Of a DNA stretch of 49,326 nt, positions 1 to 8,709 are shown in pieces. Source of the DNA: Polaromonas sp. (GTDB lineage Bacteria; Pseudomonadota; Gammaproteobacteria; Burkholderiales; Burkholderiaceae_C); the NCBI RefSeq assembly GCF_010365105.1, contig NZ_JAAFGZ010000022.1, positions 1 to 49,326 on the forward strand. Direction: 5' to 3'. The first letter of the stretch is position 1. Each line of letters starts with the position of its first letter. Under the pieces are notes generated by a model. That model was not told the DNA's origin. It did not search any database and saw only the letters and a program-made list of their open reading frames with translations. Position numbers and translations under genes: made by a program.

Positions 1-2459
1 CCGACGGTGGTGACATCGTTGGCAGTCAGGGTACTGGACAGCAGCGGGATCGAACTGGTGTAGCTGAACGCAGCACTGAGGGTGATCGTGTTTATCGCCC
101 CCGTTGCCGCAGCGGCCGGTATGAACTGCTTAACGATGAGGCACAGTGTTTGCTCTGCCGTCACGGTGATCGGGGCGCTGACTTGCGGCTCCGAGCCCTG
201 CAGCGTGCTGCTGCAGTCGCTGTCGCGGTACAGCACCTGGCTCCAGGGCAGCCCGGCGGGCGTGGCTGCATTGGCCAGCGACAACGCAAGCTGCCCCCCG
301 CTGCCTGCAGTGAAGGTGTGGGCGTAAAACACCACCGTGCCGGGCTGCCCTGTCTGCGCACCGTTGGGGGACAAGGTGTTGACCGGAACCAGCCCGAAAT
401 TGGCGTCGATGAGGTTGACGCCGTTGACCGGTGTGTAGCCAAGGCTGGGCCGGTTGTAGGTGCCGTTCGTATTGCCCGGAGTGCCACCGGTAGCCACATA
501 GCCACTGGCGGCAAAAGGCGTTACCACCCGCTGTTGGCCAATGGACGCTGGAACAAGCATGCTGTAACTGCCATTGCCGGCAGTGGTGGCAAATGCGACC
601 ACTGCAGCGCCGTTGCGGACCTCGACCAGCAAACCGCCGATTCCTGTTTCCGCGCCATCACGCACGCCGTTGTTGGCAACGCCGCCAGCACCGGCGCCCG
701 TATCGAGAAATACCACGCCGCTGAGTCGCGAACCGTTGTAAAGGCCGAAATTTTGTGGCGGCTCGGGGGCAGCGCTGACGGTGATCTGAACAATGCCGCT
801 CGCGTTTTCAGTGCCGATATAGTCTGAAGGTATCGAAGGACTGATGTCGGTCAATGTGCCGTTGTTGTCCAGAATCAAGCAGTAATTGCCTTGGGCCACA
901 TTTGCAAGGCTGAACCCACCCGTGGCAGCGTTGACCGCCACCGCATTGGTTGCAGGGCTGGAACACGCGGTGCCGCTTGAAGGCGACAGCTTGACAAACA
1001 AGCCGGACAACCCCGTGCCCGATTCGGAGCCGTCCAGGCTGTTGTTGCCATTGGCATCGCGGTAGACGCGGCCCGACACCGCCAGGCCCACAGCACTGAC
1101 AACCGGCGTGGCGCATCCGGCACTTGGCGCGTTGGCGGCGGTGCAGGTGGTGGGCACCGGCGGACTGGCGGCGCCGGTCGGGTCCACCGACGCATAGTTG
1201 GCAACAGTGGCATTGGTGGTGGGGCTGACGGTAATTTGCAGAGCCGATGTGCCGGTGGTGGCCGCAATGGTTCCCACGAAGTCGCAGGTGACCAGTGTGC
1301 CGCTGGCATTGGGTGCAGCGCTACAGGACCATCCGGCGCCGCTGCTGCTGACATAGGTGACGTTGGACGGCAGCTGGTCGAAAACGCGGGCGGAATTGGC
1401 CGGGTAACCACCGGTATTGCTGACGGTGAGGAGGTATGCACTGTTGCTACCCACCGCCAGCGATGGCGAAGGCTGCGATTTGGCCAGGTTCAGCGTTGGG
1501 AACACCGGTGTCAGGACGACCGAGCCATTGCCGCCGGCCGTGCCTCGCGGATTATTTCCCGTGCCAGGGTCGGCCGGACTGCCGGCCCCGCCGCCGCCGC
1601 CTGATGCGGTGAGAACCGAAAAGCCGGTGACCGCAGCGGCTGCACACGAACCACCTTTAATTGCGGCTGTGCCATTGGCTGTGCCGGACTTGTCATTGTG
1701 AGCGCTGCCACCAACGCCGCCGGGGCAACCACCACCGCCACCGCCACCGCCACCGCCGTCTCCGTTGACACCTGGCGAAGTACCCACTACGCCGGCTGAG
1801 CCCGGAAGTGTCCCGCCCGTCGGGTTCGCTGTAGCAGGCGCAATAGAGATGGATTCCCAAGAGCCGCCCTGGCCGCCGCCGCCGCCGCCCGCCACAAAAA
1901 TACGCGTACCGGAAGACGTACTCACCACGCTGGCGCCGCCACCGCCACCGCCGCCGCCGGAGTAGCCGCCGCCGCCCGGCAAGCCGCCAGCGCCACCGGC
2001 CCAACCATTGACCCCGCCGGCGCTGCCGGCCACACCGGCAGAATTGGTGGCGTCAAAGCCGAAGCTGGAGGTTACGCCGCCGGTACCGCCACGCCCTACA
2101 TAGATTTTCAGCTGCGTTCCGCTGATGGCCAGATAGGTGCCGGTTGCGGTGACCCCGTTGCCGCCGGTGCCGCCTTTTCCAGCTCCGGCAGCGCCAGCAC
2201 CTTGCGCATCTGCACCACCACCCGCGCCGCCAGCGCCAGCGGCCTGAATGACGACGCCGCTGGCTCCCGCCGGCAGGGTATAGGTCTGTTCGGCTCCGGT
2301 GAAGTCAAAGTTCACCGCGCTGGCTGATGCGTGCATGCCCATCAGGCTGGCAGCCACCCACCATCGTGCCAGCCACAGCTGCCTGCCCACAGCCGGCAAA
2401 CCCGCCAACTTGCATCGAGCCGATTCGATCAACCGGTCTGAAGCAGGCACAGGCGTCAT
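1..2459 (-). CDS. Glycine-rich, DUF11/SdrD-B repeat surface protein (3' end outside window)
   Basis: The frame stays open from an ATG at 2459 to the left edge, giving at least 819 residues with the C-terminus missing. The N-terminus has a long basic stretch, a hydrophobic segment and an Ala-Ser-Ala site near residue 45, which reads as a signal peptide with an extended n-region. Residues about 46-315 form a glycine-rich domain (long Gly runs, opening on FDFTGAEQTYTLPAGA), of the type seen in secreted adhesins and phage tail proteins. Then come a DUF11-like domain (about 330-430), two SdrD-B-like domains (about 460-545 with DANGNNSLDG; about 580-660) and another DUF11-like stretch. The start overlaps the stop of the barrel-protein gene as ATGA, so translation is probably coupled. 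The role is inferred: a large exported surface protein that may depend on the upstream barrel protein. The ligand is unknown. Confidence 0.8.
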   Translation of the reverse strand, partial: MTPVPASDRLIESARCKLAGLPAVGRQLWLARWWVAASLMGMHASASAVNFDFTGAEQTYTLPAGASGVVIQAAGAGGAGGGADAQGAGAAGAGKGGTGGNGVTATGTYLAISGTQLKIYVGRGGTGGVTSSFGFDATNSAGVAGSAGGVNGWAGGAGGLPGGGGYSGGGGGGGGASVVSTSSGTRIFVAGGGGGGQGGSWESISIAPATANPTGGTLPGSAGVVGTSPGVNGDGGGGGGGGGGCPGGVGGSAHNDKSGTANGTAAIKGGSCAAAAVTGFSVLTASGGGGGAGSPADPGTGNNPRGTAGGNGSVVLTPVFPTLNLAKSQPSPSLAVGSNSAYLLTVSNTGGYPANSARVFDQLPSNVTYVSSSGAGWSCSAAPNASGTLVTCDFVGTIAATTGTSALQITVSPTTNATVANYASVDPTGAASPPVPTTCTAANAPSAGCATPVVSAVGLAVSGRVYRDANGNNSLDGSESGTGLSGLFVKLSPSSGTACSSPATNAVAVNAATGGFSLANVAQGNYCLILDNNGTLTDISPSIPSDYIGTENASGIVQITVSAAPEPPQNFGLYNGSRLSGVVFLDTGAGAGGVANNGVRDGAETGIGGLLVEVRNGAAVVAFATTAGNGSYSMLVPASIGQQRVVTPFAASGYVATGGTPGNTNGTYNRPSLGYTPVNGVNLIDANFGLVPVNTLSPNGAQTGQPGTVVFYAHTFTAGSGGQLALSLANAATPAGLPWSQVLYRDSDCSSTLQGSEPQVSAPITVTAEQTLCLIVKQFIPAAAATGAINTITLSAAFSYTSSIPLLSSTLTANDVTTV

Positions 2460-5400
2460 GGTTGGGAATCGGCAGATACAAGCGCTGCCTTTGCCGGGGA
2501 TGTCGACGCCACCGGCATGCCCGATGTCGCGGCATCGGCGCCGAACAGGTTTTCATCAAACTTGAACCGCAGCCGCAGGTACACGCCGCGCTGGGTGTAG
2601 GCGTCGCCTGCCAGTTCTGCTGCCCTGAAACCCTTGGCGTTGTAACCCAGCGAAAGCCAGAGGTTTTTCCAGACCAGGTAGCCGGCCTCGACACCCATCG
2701 CGGTTTCTGCGGCGCCGTTGCCCCACATGCGATAGGCCTGCACGCCGATGTCGACGCGATCGGTGACGTCCCAAGTGGAGCGCCCGCCCAGGAGCTGTGT
2801 AAAGGAACGGCTGTCCAGCGTATTGGCACGGTCGGTGGCCCATCTTGCAGCATACCGGCCGGTCATCAGCCAGTGGTGGCTGGGCTGGAAGTTCACATGG
2901 GTGGATGCCAGCCAGGAGGACTCGTCGCGGTTCAGCCCGGCCCCCAGTGTGCTGTCCAGGTCGCGCTTGAACTGGATGCGGCCCAGTGCGTTGAACGCAT
3001 CGGTTTCAACAGGACGGTATGAAAAACCGGACTGCGCGGTCACCAGCTTGCGCTCCCCGCCAGCTGCGGCAAGGCTGGTCTGCATGCTGTACAGGGCCCG
3101 GTTGAGAAGCGTCCAGTCGGCATCGAGCTTGTTCGCCAGCGCGGCGCTGGTGAGCCAGCTGCGCGAGGCTGAAGAAGTTTGCCACTGCACTTGGGCAGAG
3201 CCCTTCCAGTCGGCAGCGGCCACGTAATCGATACCTAGAGTCACCGCGCTGGAATCGTCTGCCACCACGCCAGTCAAAGGCTTGATGCGCTGCAAGCTGC
3301 CGGTAAGACCGAGGCCGCTTTCCAGGCGCCAGAGCCGGCGCAGGCCGACGGCAGCTTCACTGTTGCGTCCATTGAGGCTGTCGCCCATGCGGTATTCGTT
3401 GAAAACTTGGGTGCTGTCCGGCAACTCGGTGTTGATGCCCGCCACGGTGGTGTATTGCGATACAGCCGGATTGAGGTTGTAGGGGCCATTCAAACTGTTC
3501 GTCAGGTCGTGGCGCAGGTACAACTTGGTCGTTGGATTGACTGCATAGTTGCCGCCCAGGCCAATCTGGCGCCCACCGCTCCCGTCGATGGCGTATTCGG
3601 CGATCCCGAAAACATCAGCCTGCGGCAAATTGGGCACGGGCACCGTCAACTTGACGCGTGCGCTGGTAAAACCGGTCTGTGCGGAAGCGGCGGCAAGCGC
3701 AGCCGCACCAGGGCTGACAGGCAATGAAGTGCCGGGCAGCGGAAAGGCCGTCAACACCGAGCTTGCATTGGCGCGGCTGTAACGAAACCCCGCTTCAATC
3801 CGGGCATTGCCGGGCAGACTGTGCTCCAGCTTGATCTCGGCGCCGGTCTGCTCGGCGCCGGTGATGCTGTCCGAGGTTTTCAGGGCTTCGGCCACGAGCC
3901 GGTTTTTTTCATCCAGCGGAATCCCTGTCTTGACGCCGTATTCTGAGCGGCCCGCCGATTGCGGGCTGTTGGGATTGAAAAACCCGGCATCCGTGCGTGC
4001 CGCCCACACGCGGGCCTGCAACGCCAGGTCGTCATGTCGAATTTCAATGCGCTGGCCGCCGCCGCTGCCCTGTAGGTCGGTCGAACTGCGGGCGATTTCC
4101 GCTGTGGCCAGCGTCTTGTCGCCCAGCCGGGCGGCCATGTTGATGCCCGCCAGACTTTGCTGGTTGACCGGGTCGGCATCGCGGATGAGCGTTGCGCCCA
4201 CGGCAAGGTTGGGTGTCAGCTGAACCCTGACGTCGGCACCGGCCACCGAGTGTTTCGGGCCACCCGAATCGATGGCATAACTGACCCGGATGAACACTGG
4301 ATTGAGGTCGGCATCCACGCTGGGCACCGGACTTTTGAGCAGCAGCTGGCCAGAATAAGGCTCCAGCTCATAGTCGGTGAAGGCGGCCAGTGGAACATCC
4401 TTGACGATGACCGAAGGCTGGTTGCGGTCACGCGTAAGAATGTTCACCTGCTGGCTGTTGACCACACCATTGACATTCAGTCGGAATGGCCCCGAAGTGC
4501 CGTTGGCCCGAAACTCTTCCACCAGTTGCGTGGTGGAGGTGCGGCTGGCAAAGCCTTCAACCGTGAAATTCCCTTCCTGCAAGCGCCCCTTGACACCATT
4601 GAGGGCACGCGAATACTGCGTCAGCTGGCGCACTGGATTGTCGCTCTGGGTCGAGTAATCGCCCAGCAGTGCATAGCTGGTGCCGTTTTGCACCATGACA
4701 TAGAGTTTTCCGGTGGACTGGGCGTCAAAGCCGCGGGCTGACGAGTCACCATACACCGGGTAGAACTGGTTGGGCTGGATGTCGCGGAACAGCGCGGTAT
4801 CCGAAGGTTTGTCAGAGTCGTAAGCCAGGGTCAGCAGGGTGGAGCCGAGCACCTTGCCCTTCAGAAAAAGTGCAGCGCGGGCCGCCACTTCGCCCTTACC
4901 GTTGTCAAAGCTGCGTGAGGCACTCTGGATCTGGCGCTCGAACACATCACCGCTTTGCGTGGGCTGCAGGCCCGAAGGCGAGAGGTTGCGCAGGTTGATC
5001 GTTCCTTCGATCAGGCCGACCGCCAGCATGGGACGCAGGTTGGGCAGAAATTCGACCTTGGCCACGGCATTGACCTTGCCACTGGTGGCACTCAGCTCGG
5101 CCTTGCCTGGCTGGGCTGGCGGCAGCAGCAAAAAGCGTGCTTCGCCGCCTTCGACGAATACCTGGACGCCTGGTTGTTGCGGGTCCAGATCGGGCGTTTG
5201 CCACTGGCCCAGACTGGACAGCAAAGTGACCTGGGTGCGAACCGCAACTGGCAGGTTCTGCGCATCGCGCAAGCGAAGGGTGACAGCCAGTGGCGTGGCG
5301 CTGTCAGCGACAGGGTGCGCTGAAACGTCTATCCCGATGTGTGCAAGGGCTCCGGGTGCCAGCAAGGTGATCTGTTCCTGGCCACGCAGGTTTCCAAAGG

Positions 5401-8400
5401 GGTCGGTTGACCGCAGGATCAAGGTGTTGCGTCCCGGCTTGAGGTTGATACCGATGTATTCCCAGGCAAGCGTGCCATTTTCTTCCAGGCTGCTCTTCTT
5501 GCCGACCTGGGTGAGGGGGACGGGTTGGCCGTTCACCAGAAGTTCAAAATTTCCGCCCACAGGGCCTTTGACGCGGACTCGGGTCTGGTCGCTGGTCAAG
5601 ACCTGCTCATTGCGCAGGTTGATAAAACCGACTTCAGGGCCAAGACCGGGCAAAAGGTCTTCCAGCGGCTGCATCGGCTGGCTTTGCTCGCCAGGCTCTG
5701 GCGGGGACGCCAAAATATTTGTGGAAGGCACCGCATCAGGCTGCATCTTGCCGGGCGTGAAAAGCGCCTGGGGTACACCTTGCGCAGTGGGTGCGTAAGG
5801 GCCGCCTGGATCACCGACCGCGCCCAGCGCAGCGGCAGATGAAGACGGTCGAAGGGTTACACCGGGAAAAGTGGTGGTGGGCAGCAGTTTGGTCGTGTTT
5901 GAACCGCCATTGGCTTGCAACGCGCCAGGCAGACCGAAGGTGCCGCTGGACGGCAAGGCGCGTCCATCTGCAGCCGCCGCCGAAGTGGTAGACGAGAGCA
6001 GAAGAGCGGCGGCTTGCAGGACTTCGTTGGGAGAGCTCAGCGCCTTGCGCCGAGCCGCGACCTGCTCCTGGACGTCCGGTGTGCATTCGGCAACGGCAAA
6101 GTCTGCTTTCTGCAATTCACCGTGGGTCAGATCGACAAACCGGCTGTCCGGGTCCAGTGCATTTCGGTTGCTCAGCACTTCAAGCGTTGCCCCGGCTGGC
6201 AAGGTGGTGCGGTCGATCTTGACCACATGGGTGCGGGGGGTCAAACCGTACAGGCTGTATTTGCCTTCTTCATCGGTAATCGCATGGGTGCCATCTTCCA
6301 GATAAAGCCGAACACCCGGAATGCCCGGTTCACCAGCATCCTGGATGCCGTTCTGGCGACAGTCGGCAAACACCTTGCCAATGAGATAGGCCTTGTTTGA
6401 AAACACGCCACCGACAAGCTGAACACGAACGCTTGAATTGTTGGACAGGACATTGCCACTGACTGCCTGCGCCGTGTTGACGCCATTGCTGCCCTGACTG
6501 CCGGCGCCCACGCGAACGCGATAAGTCAAAACCGGCTGTGCACCCACCGCCACAGAGCCCAGCGAAAATTGCAGGCCGGGACCGGTTCTGCCAGCAGGAT
6601 CAGGAAGTGGCGCGCCATTGAGCCTGGCCGTACCCCGAACATAGGCAAAACCCGCCGGCAGGCTGTCATTGACCACCGTAGCGGGAAGCCGCACGGCGGT
6701 GACATTGTTGAACTTGACGGAATAATCGACGAAATCACCAATTTCGGCCGTGGCCTTGTTGGCTGTTTTTTGAATGAAAAGCCCACCGGTAGCGCCCGCG
6801 TCAAGCGGCACATCAAACCTCACTGGCGCCCGGTCCGTGCTGGCGATGGTGAATTCCTTGCCATAAGAGCCCTGCGCATCAATCAGACGCCCTGCCGGCT
6901 GAAGCGCTGCCGGCAGTTTCGAGGGGAACGTATAACCCGCCGGCGTGCCCAGCATCAGCTTGTAGGTGCTGGGTGCCACCAGGGGAAAGGCAAAACTGCC
7001 ATCGGCCAGGGTAATGATCTGACTTGGGGCTGGTGTGCCGTCAGGCAGGAACACCGTTGCCGCACTGCCCGGTTTTCCGCCATTGCCCGCTCCGGTGACA
7101 TCGATCAGTTGCACAGTCACGCCGGCGAGCGGCTGGTTGGTCTTGCTGTCATACACCACGCCGCTGGGGTCAATCAGCAAGGTGGTGGTGGCCGAAACCG
7201 AAATACCGCCACAGGCGGTGAGGGTCGCACTGACCACATCATCTCGCAGCACTTCCAGGATGCCGTTGCCCGAGGCCACGACACGAAATGCCGCGTTGGC
7301 TGTGGGCACATTGGGCAAGATGCGAAACAAGCCGGTGTTGGCACCCGTTTCGACCGCAGTGAAGGTTTCTGTGTCACCGGTGAGCTGGCTGACCAATGTC
7401 ACTGGTGCCGTATTGATCTGGGTCGGGCTGGTATTGCAGGCAGCCGCATCCACCTGTATGAACAGCGGGCTGCCGGTCAGGTTCTGTATTGCAGGGGTGA
7501 GGTAGCTTGTATTGGTATAAAAAGCGATTTTGGCTGCCCTGGCAGGCAGAGGCAGCACCACGGTATTGCTGCCAGTGCTCAAGCGGGCGCCCTGGTCGGT
7601 CCAGTCGGTATAGGCCGTGCCAGTAATCGTGCCTGCAGCATTGTTGTTGACGGTGACGGTGAACTGCCCCTGCAGGCTCGCGCCTTGCGGAAGGCTGGCC
7701 ACGCCCCAGGCCACGACATCCACCACGGCACCCACTGGCAAGCTGGTGACATAGCTGTCGACGGCACTGCCCAGCACATGGTAGAGCACCTGTGTGCCGG
7801 GGCTGACCGGCATCTGGATGGACACAAAGGTCACATTGACGGGAACGGGCACACGCAGCACAAACAGGGTGGCCGGCGCACCATTGAGCGTGACCACGGT
7901 TGACGCAGCTGCTGCGTTGCCGTTGTTGACTACGGTGGCGGTAAACCCCAGAGACGCTTCAGGCAGGGCTGTGGCAGCCGATGGCGCCAGAGTTGCCACG
8001 ATCGCGGCCCCGTTGGTCAAGGTTATTGTGTCGGTATTGCTGGCACTCACGCCCTGCAACGTGCTCAGGGCGGCAACCACCAGCTGTGCGGACTGCCCCG
8101 GCGTGCTGGTGGCGGGCGCTTGCGCTGTCAACAGCAAATTGACACTGTCCCCGGGTGTCAATGAAATGGCGCCACCGGCGGAAATAACAGGTTCGCCTGT
8201 GTCGGCTCGGCCATTGGAGTTGGTGTCCTGGATCACCTGCACCCCAAGAGGCGTGAACGCGCCACCCACAGCAACACTGGCTGTAATGCGGTAGGTAGCC
8301 AGTGCATTGCCGGTGTTGGTAAGCTTGTGGCTGATGGCAAATGAGGAGCCATTGGCCACCAGCACTGTCTGGTTGGCGGAAAGGGTCAAGGCCTCCAGCA

Positions 8401-8587
8401 CCGTGATGGTGGTGTTGACGGTATTGGATTTCAGCCGCACCGACAAGCCGGATGCTGAATCCACATACGTTCCCGTCCCCGTGTTGCTGATGACGGTGCC
8501 TGCAGGTGCGGGCCCTGCCTTTGCCACGGTCAACAAGACCAGCAACAGGCAAAAGGGCAAGAGCTTGCGAAACAGGCGAAAGAGCAT
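2456..8587 (-). CDS. Giant DUF11/SdrD-B repeat protein with C-terminal outer-membrane beta-barrel
   Basis: The protein has 2043 residues. It starts with a signal peptide (basic MLFRLFRK, Leu-rich core, cleavage near residue 24). DUF11-like repeats (NTGNA-type motifs) fill about 30-360. A carboxypeptidase-regulatory-like fold follows near 470-600, a DUF11 domain near 610-720 and an SdrD-B-like domain at about 738-800 (QNGIQDAGEPG). A Pro/Ser/Ala-rich linker leads to Ig-like domains (about 960-1200). From about residue 1275 alternating polar/hydrophobic strands continue to a last strand ending RLRFKFDENLF. That pattern is typical of an outer-membrane barrel, although about 25 residues follow it. 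I infer an outer-membrane anchor or export scaffold for the neighbouring repeat proteins. Homologues are usually annotated only as DUF11-containing. The stop overlaps the start of the next gene (ATGA). The start codon has no clear Shine-Dalgarno. Confidence 0.85.
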   Translation of the reverse strand: MLFRLFRKLLPFCLLLVLLTVAKAGPAPAGTVISNTGTGTYVDSASGLSVRLKSNTVNTTITVLEALTLSANQTVLVANGSSFAISHKLTNTGNALATYRITASVAVGGAFTPLGVQVIQDTNSNGRADTGEPVISAGGAISLTPGDSVNLLLTAQAPATSTPGQSAQLVVAALSTLQGVSASNTDTITLTNGAAIVATLAPSAATALPEASLGFTATVVNNGNAAAASTVVTLNGAPATLFVLRVPVPVNVTFVSIQMPVSPGTQVLYHVLGSAVDSYVTSLPVGAVVDVVAWGVASLPQGASLQGQFTVTVNNNAAGTITGTAYTDWTDQGARLSTGSNTVVLPLPARAAKIAFYTNTSYLTPAIQNLTGSPLFIQVDAAACNTSPTQINTAPVTLVSQLTGDTETFTAVETGANTGLFRILPNVPTANAAFRVVASGNGILEVLRDDVVSATLTACGGISVSATTTLLIDPSGVVYDSKTNQPLAGVTVQLIDVTGAGNGGKPGSAATVFLPDGTPAPSQIITLADGSFAFPLVAPSTYKLMLGTPAGYTFPSKLPAALQPAGRLIDAQGSYGKEFTIASTDRAPVRFDVPLDAGATGGLFIQKTANKATAEIGDFVDYSVKFNNVTAVRLPATVVNDSLPAGFAYVRGTARLNGAPLPDPAGRTGPGLQFSLGSVAVGAQPVLTYRVRVGAGSQGSNGVNTAQAVSGNVLSNNSSVRVQLVGGVFSNKAYLIGKVFADCRQNGIQDAGEPGIPGVRLYLEDGTHAITDEEGKYSLYGLTPRTHVVKIDRTTLPAGATLEVLSNRNALDPDSRFVDLTHGELQKADFAVAECTPDVQEQVAARRKALSSPNEVLQAAALLLSSTTSAAAADGRALPSSGTFGLPGALQANGGSNTTKLLPTTTFPGVTLRPSSSAAALGAVGDPGGPYAPTAQGVPQALFTPGKMQPDAVPSTNILASPPEPGEQSQPMQPLEDLLPGLGPEVGFINLRNEQVLTSDQTRVRVKGPVGGNFELLVNGQPVPLTQVGKKSSLEENGTLAWEYIGINLKPGRNTLILRSTDPFGNLRGQEQITLLAPGALAHIGIDVSAHPVADSATPLAVTLRLRDAQNLPVAVRTQVTLLSSLGQWQTPDLDPQQPGVQVFVEGGEARFLLLPPAQPGKAELSATSGKVNAVAKVEFLPNLRPMLAVGLIEGTINLRNLSPSGLQPTQSGDVFERQIQSASRSFDNGKGEVAARAALFLKGKVLGSTLLTLAYDSDKPSDTALFRDIQPNQFYPVYGDSSARGFDAQSTGKLYVMVQNGTSYALLGDYSTQSDNPVRQLTQYSRALNGVKGRLQEGNFTVEGFASRTSTTQLVEEFRANGTSGPFRLNVNGVVNSQQVNILTRDRNQPSVIVKDVPLAAFTDYELEPYSGQLLLKSPVPSVDADLNPVFIRVSYAIDSGGPKHSVAGADVRVQLTPNLAVGATLIRDADPVNQQSLAGINMAARLGDKTLATAEIARSSTDLQGSGGGQRIEIRHDDLALQARVWAARTDAGFFNPNSPQSAGRSEYGVKTGIPLDEKNRLVAEALKTSDSITGAEQTGAEIKLEHSLPGNARIEAGFRYSRANASSVLTAFPLPGTSLPVSPGAAALAAASAQTGFTSARVKLTVPVPNLPQADVFGIAEYAIDGSGGRQIGLGGNYAVNPTTKLYLRHDLTNSLNGPYNLNPAVSQYTTVAGINTELPDSTQVFNEYRMGDSLNGRNSEAAVGLRRLWRLESGLGLTGSLQRIKPLTGVVADDSSAVTLGIDYVAAADWKGSAQVQWQTSSASRSWLTSAALANKLDADWTLLNRALYSMQTSLAAAGGERKLVTAQSGFSYRPVETDAFNALGRIQFKRDLDSTLGAGLNRDESSWLASTHVNFQPSHHWLMTGRYAARWATDRANTLDSRSFTQLLGGRSTWDVTDRVDIGVQAYRMWGNGAAETAMGVEAGYLVWKNLWLSLGYNAKGFRAAELAGDAYTQRGVYLRLRFKFDENLFGADAATSGMPVASTSPAKAALVSADSQP

Positions 8588-8624
8588 GGAGGGAATGGGT
8601 GGGGAAGGGAGGGCTTGCGGTTGG

Positions 8625-8667
8625 CCGCTTTTTGGAAACCACCTTGCGGCTGGTTTCTAAAAAGCGG
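8625..8667 (-). repeat. Intercistronic hairpin (17-bp arms, one mismatch)
   Basis: The arms at 8625-8641 (CCGCTTTTTGGAAACCA) and 8651-8667 (TGGTTTCTAAAAAGCGG) pair over 17 bp with one mismatch around a 9-nt loop. It lies between the 874-residue repeat gene and the barrel gene and shares four bases with the neighbouring terminator hairpin. It may stabilise mRNA ends or compete with the terminator; this is inference. Confidence 0.65.
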
Positions 8668-8691
8668 AGGGAGGCTTTCGCCCCCCTCCGC
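8658..8691 (-). terminator. Rho-independent terminator after the 874-residue repeat gene
   Basis: On the minus strand a GC-rich stem (arms 8680-8691 and 8664-8675, 12 bp with one mismatch, GAAA loop) is followed at once by TTTTT. This is a standard intrinsic terminator placed 18 bp past the stop of the 874-residue gene and upstream of the barrel gene. It would make barrel-gene expression depend on read-through or on a separate promoter. Confidence 0.7.
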
Positions 8692-8709
8692 TGGACGGTC
8701 ACGACCTTT

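Noticed and set aside
6569..7903. A 444-codon plus-strand frame antisense to the barrel gene
   Set aside because: It lies wholly opposite a well-supported gene and shows no family-like sequence; long antisense frames are expected in GC-rich DNA.
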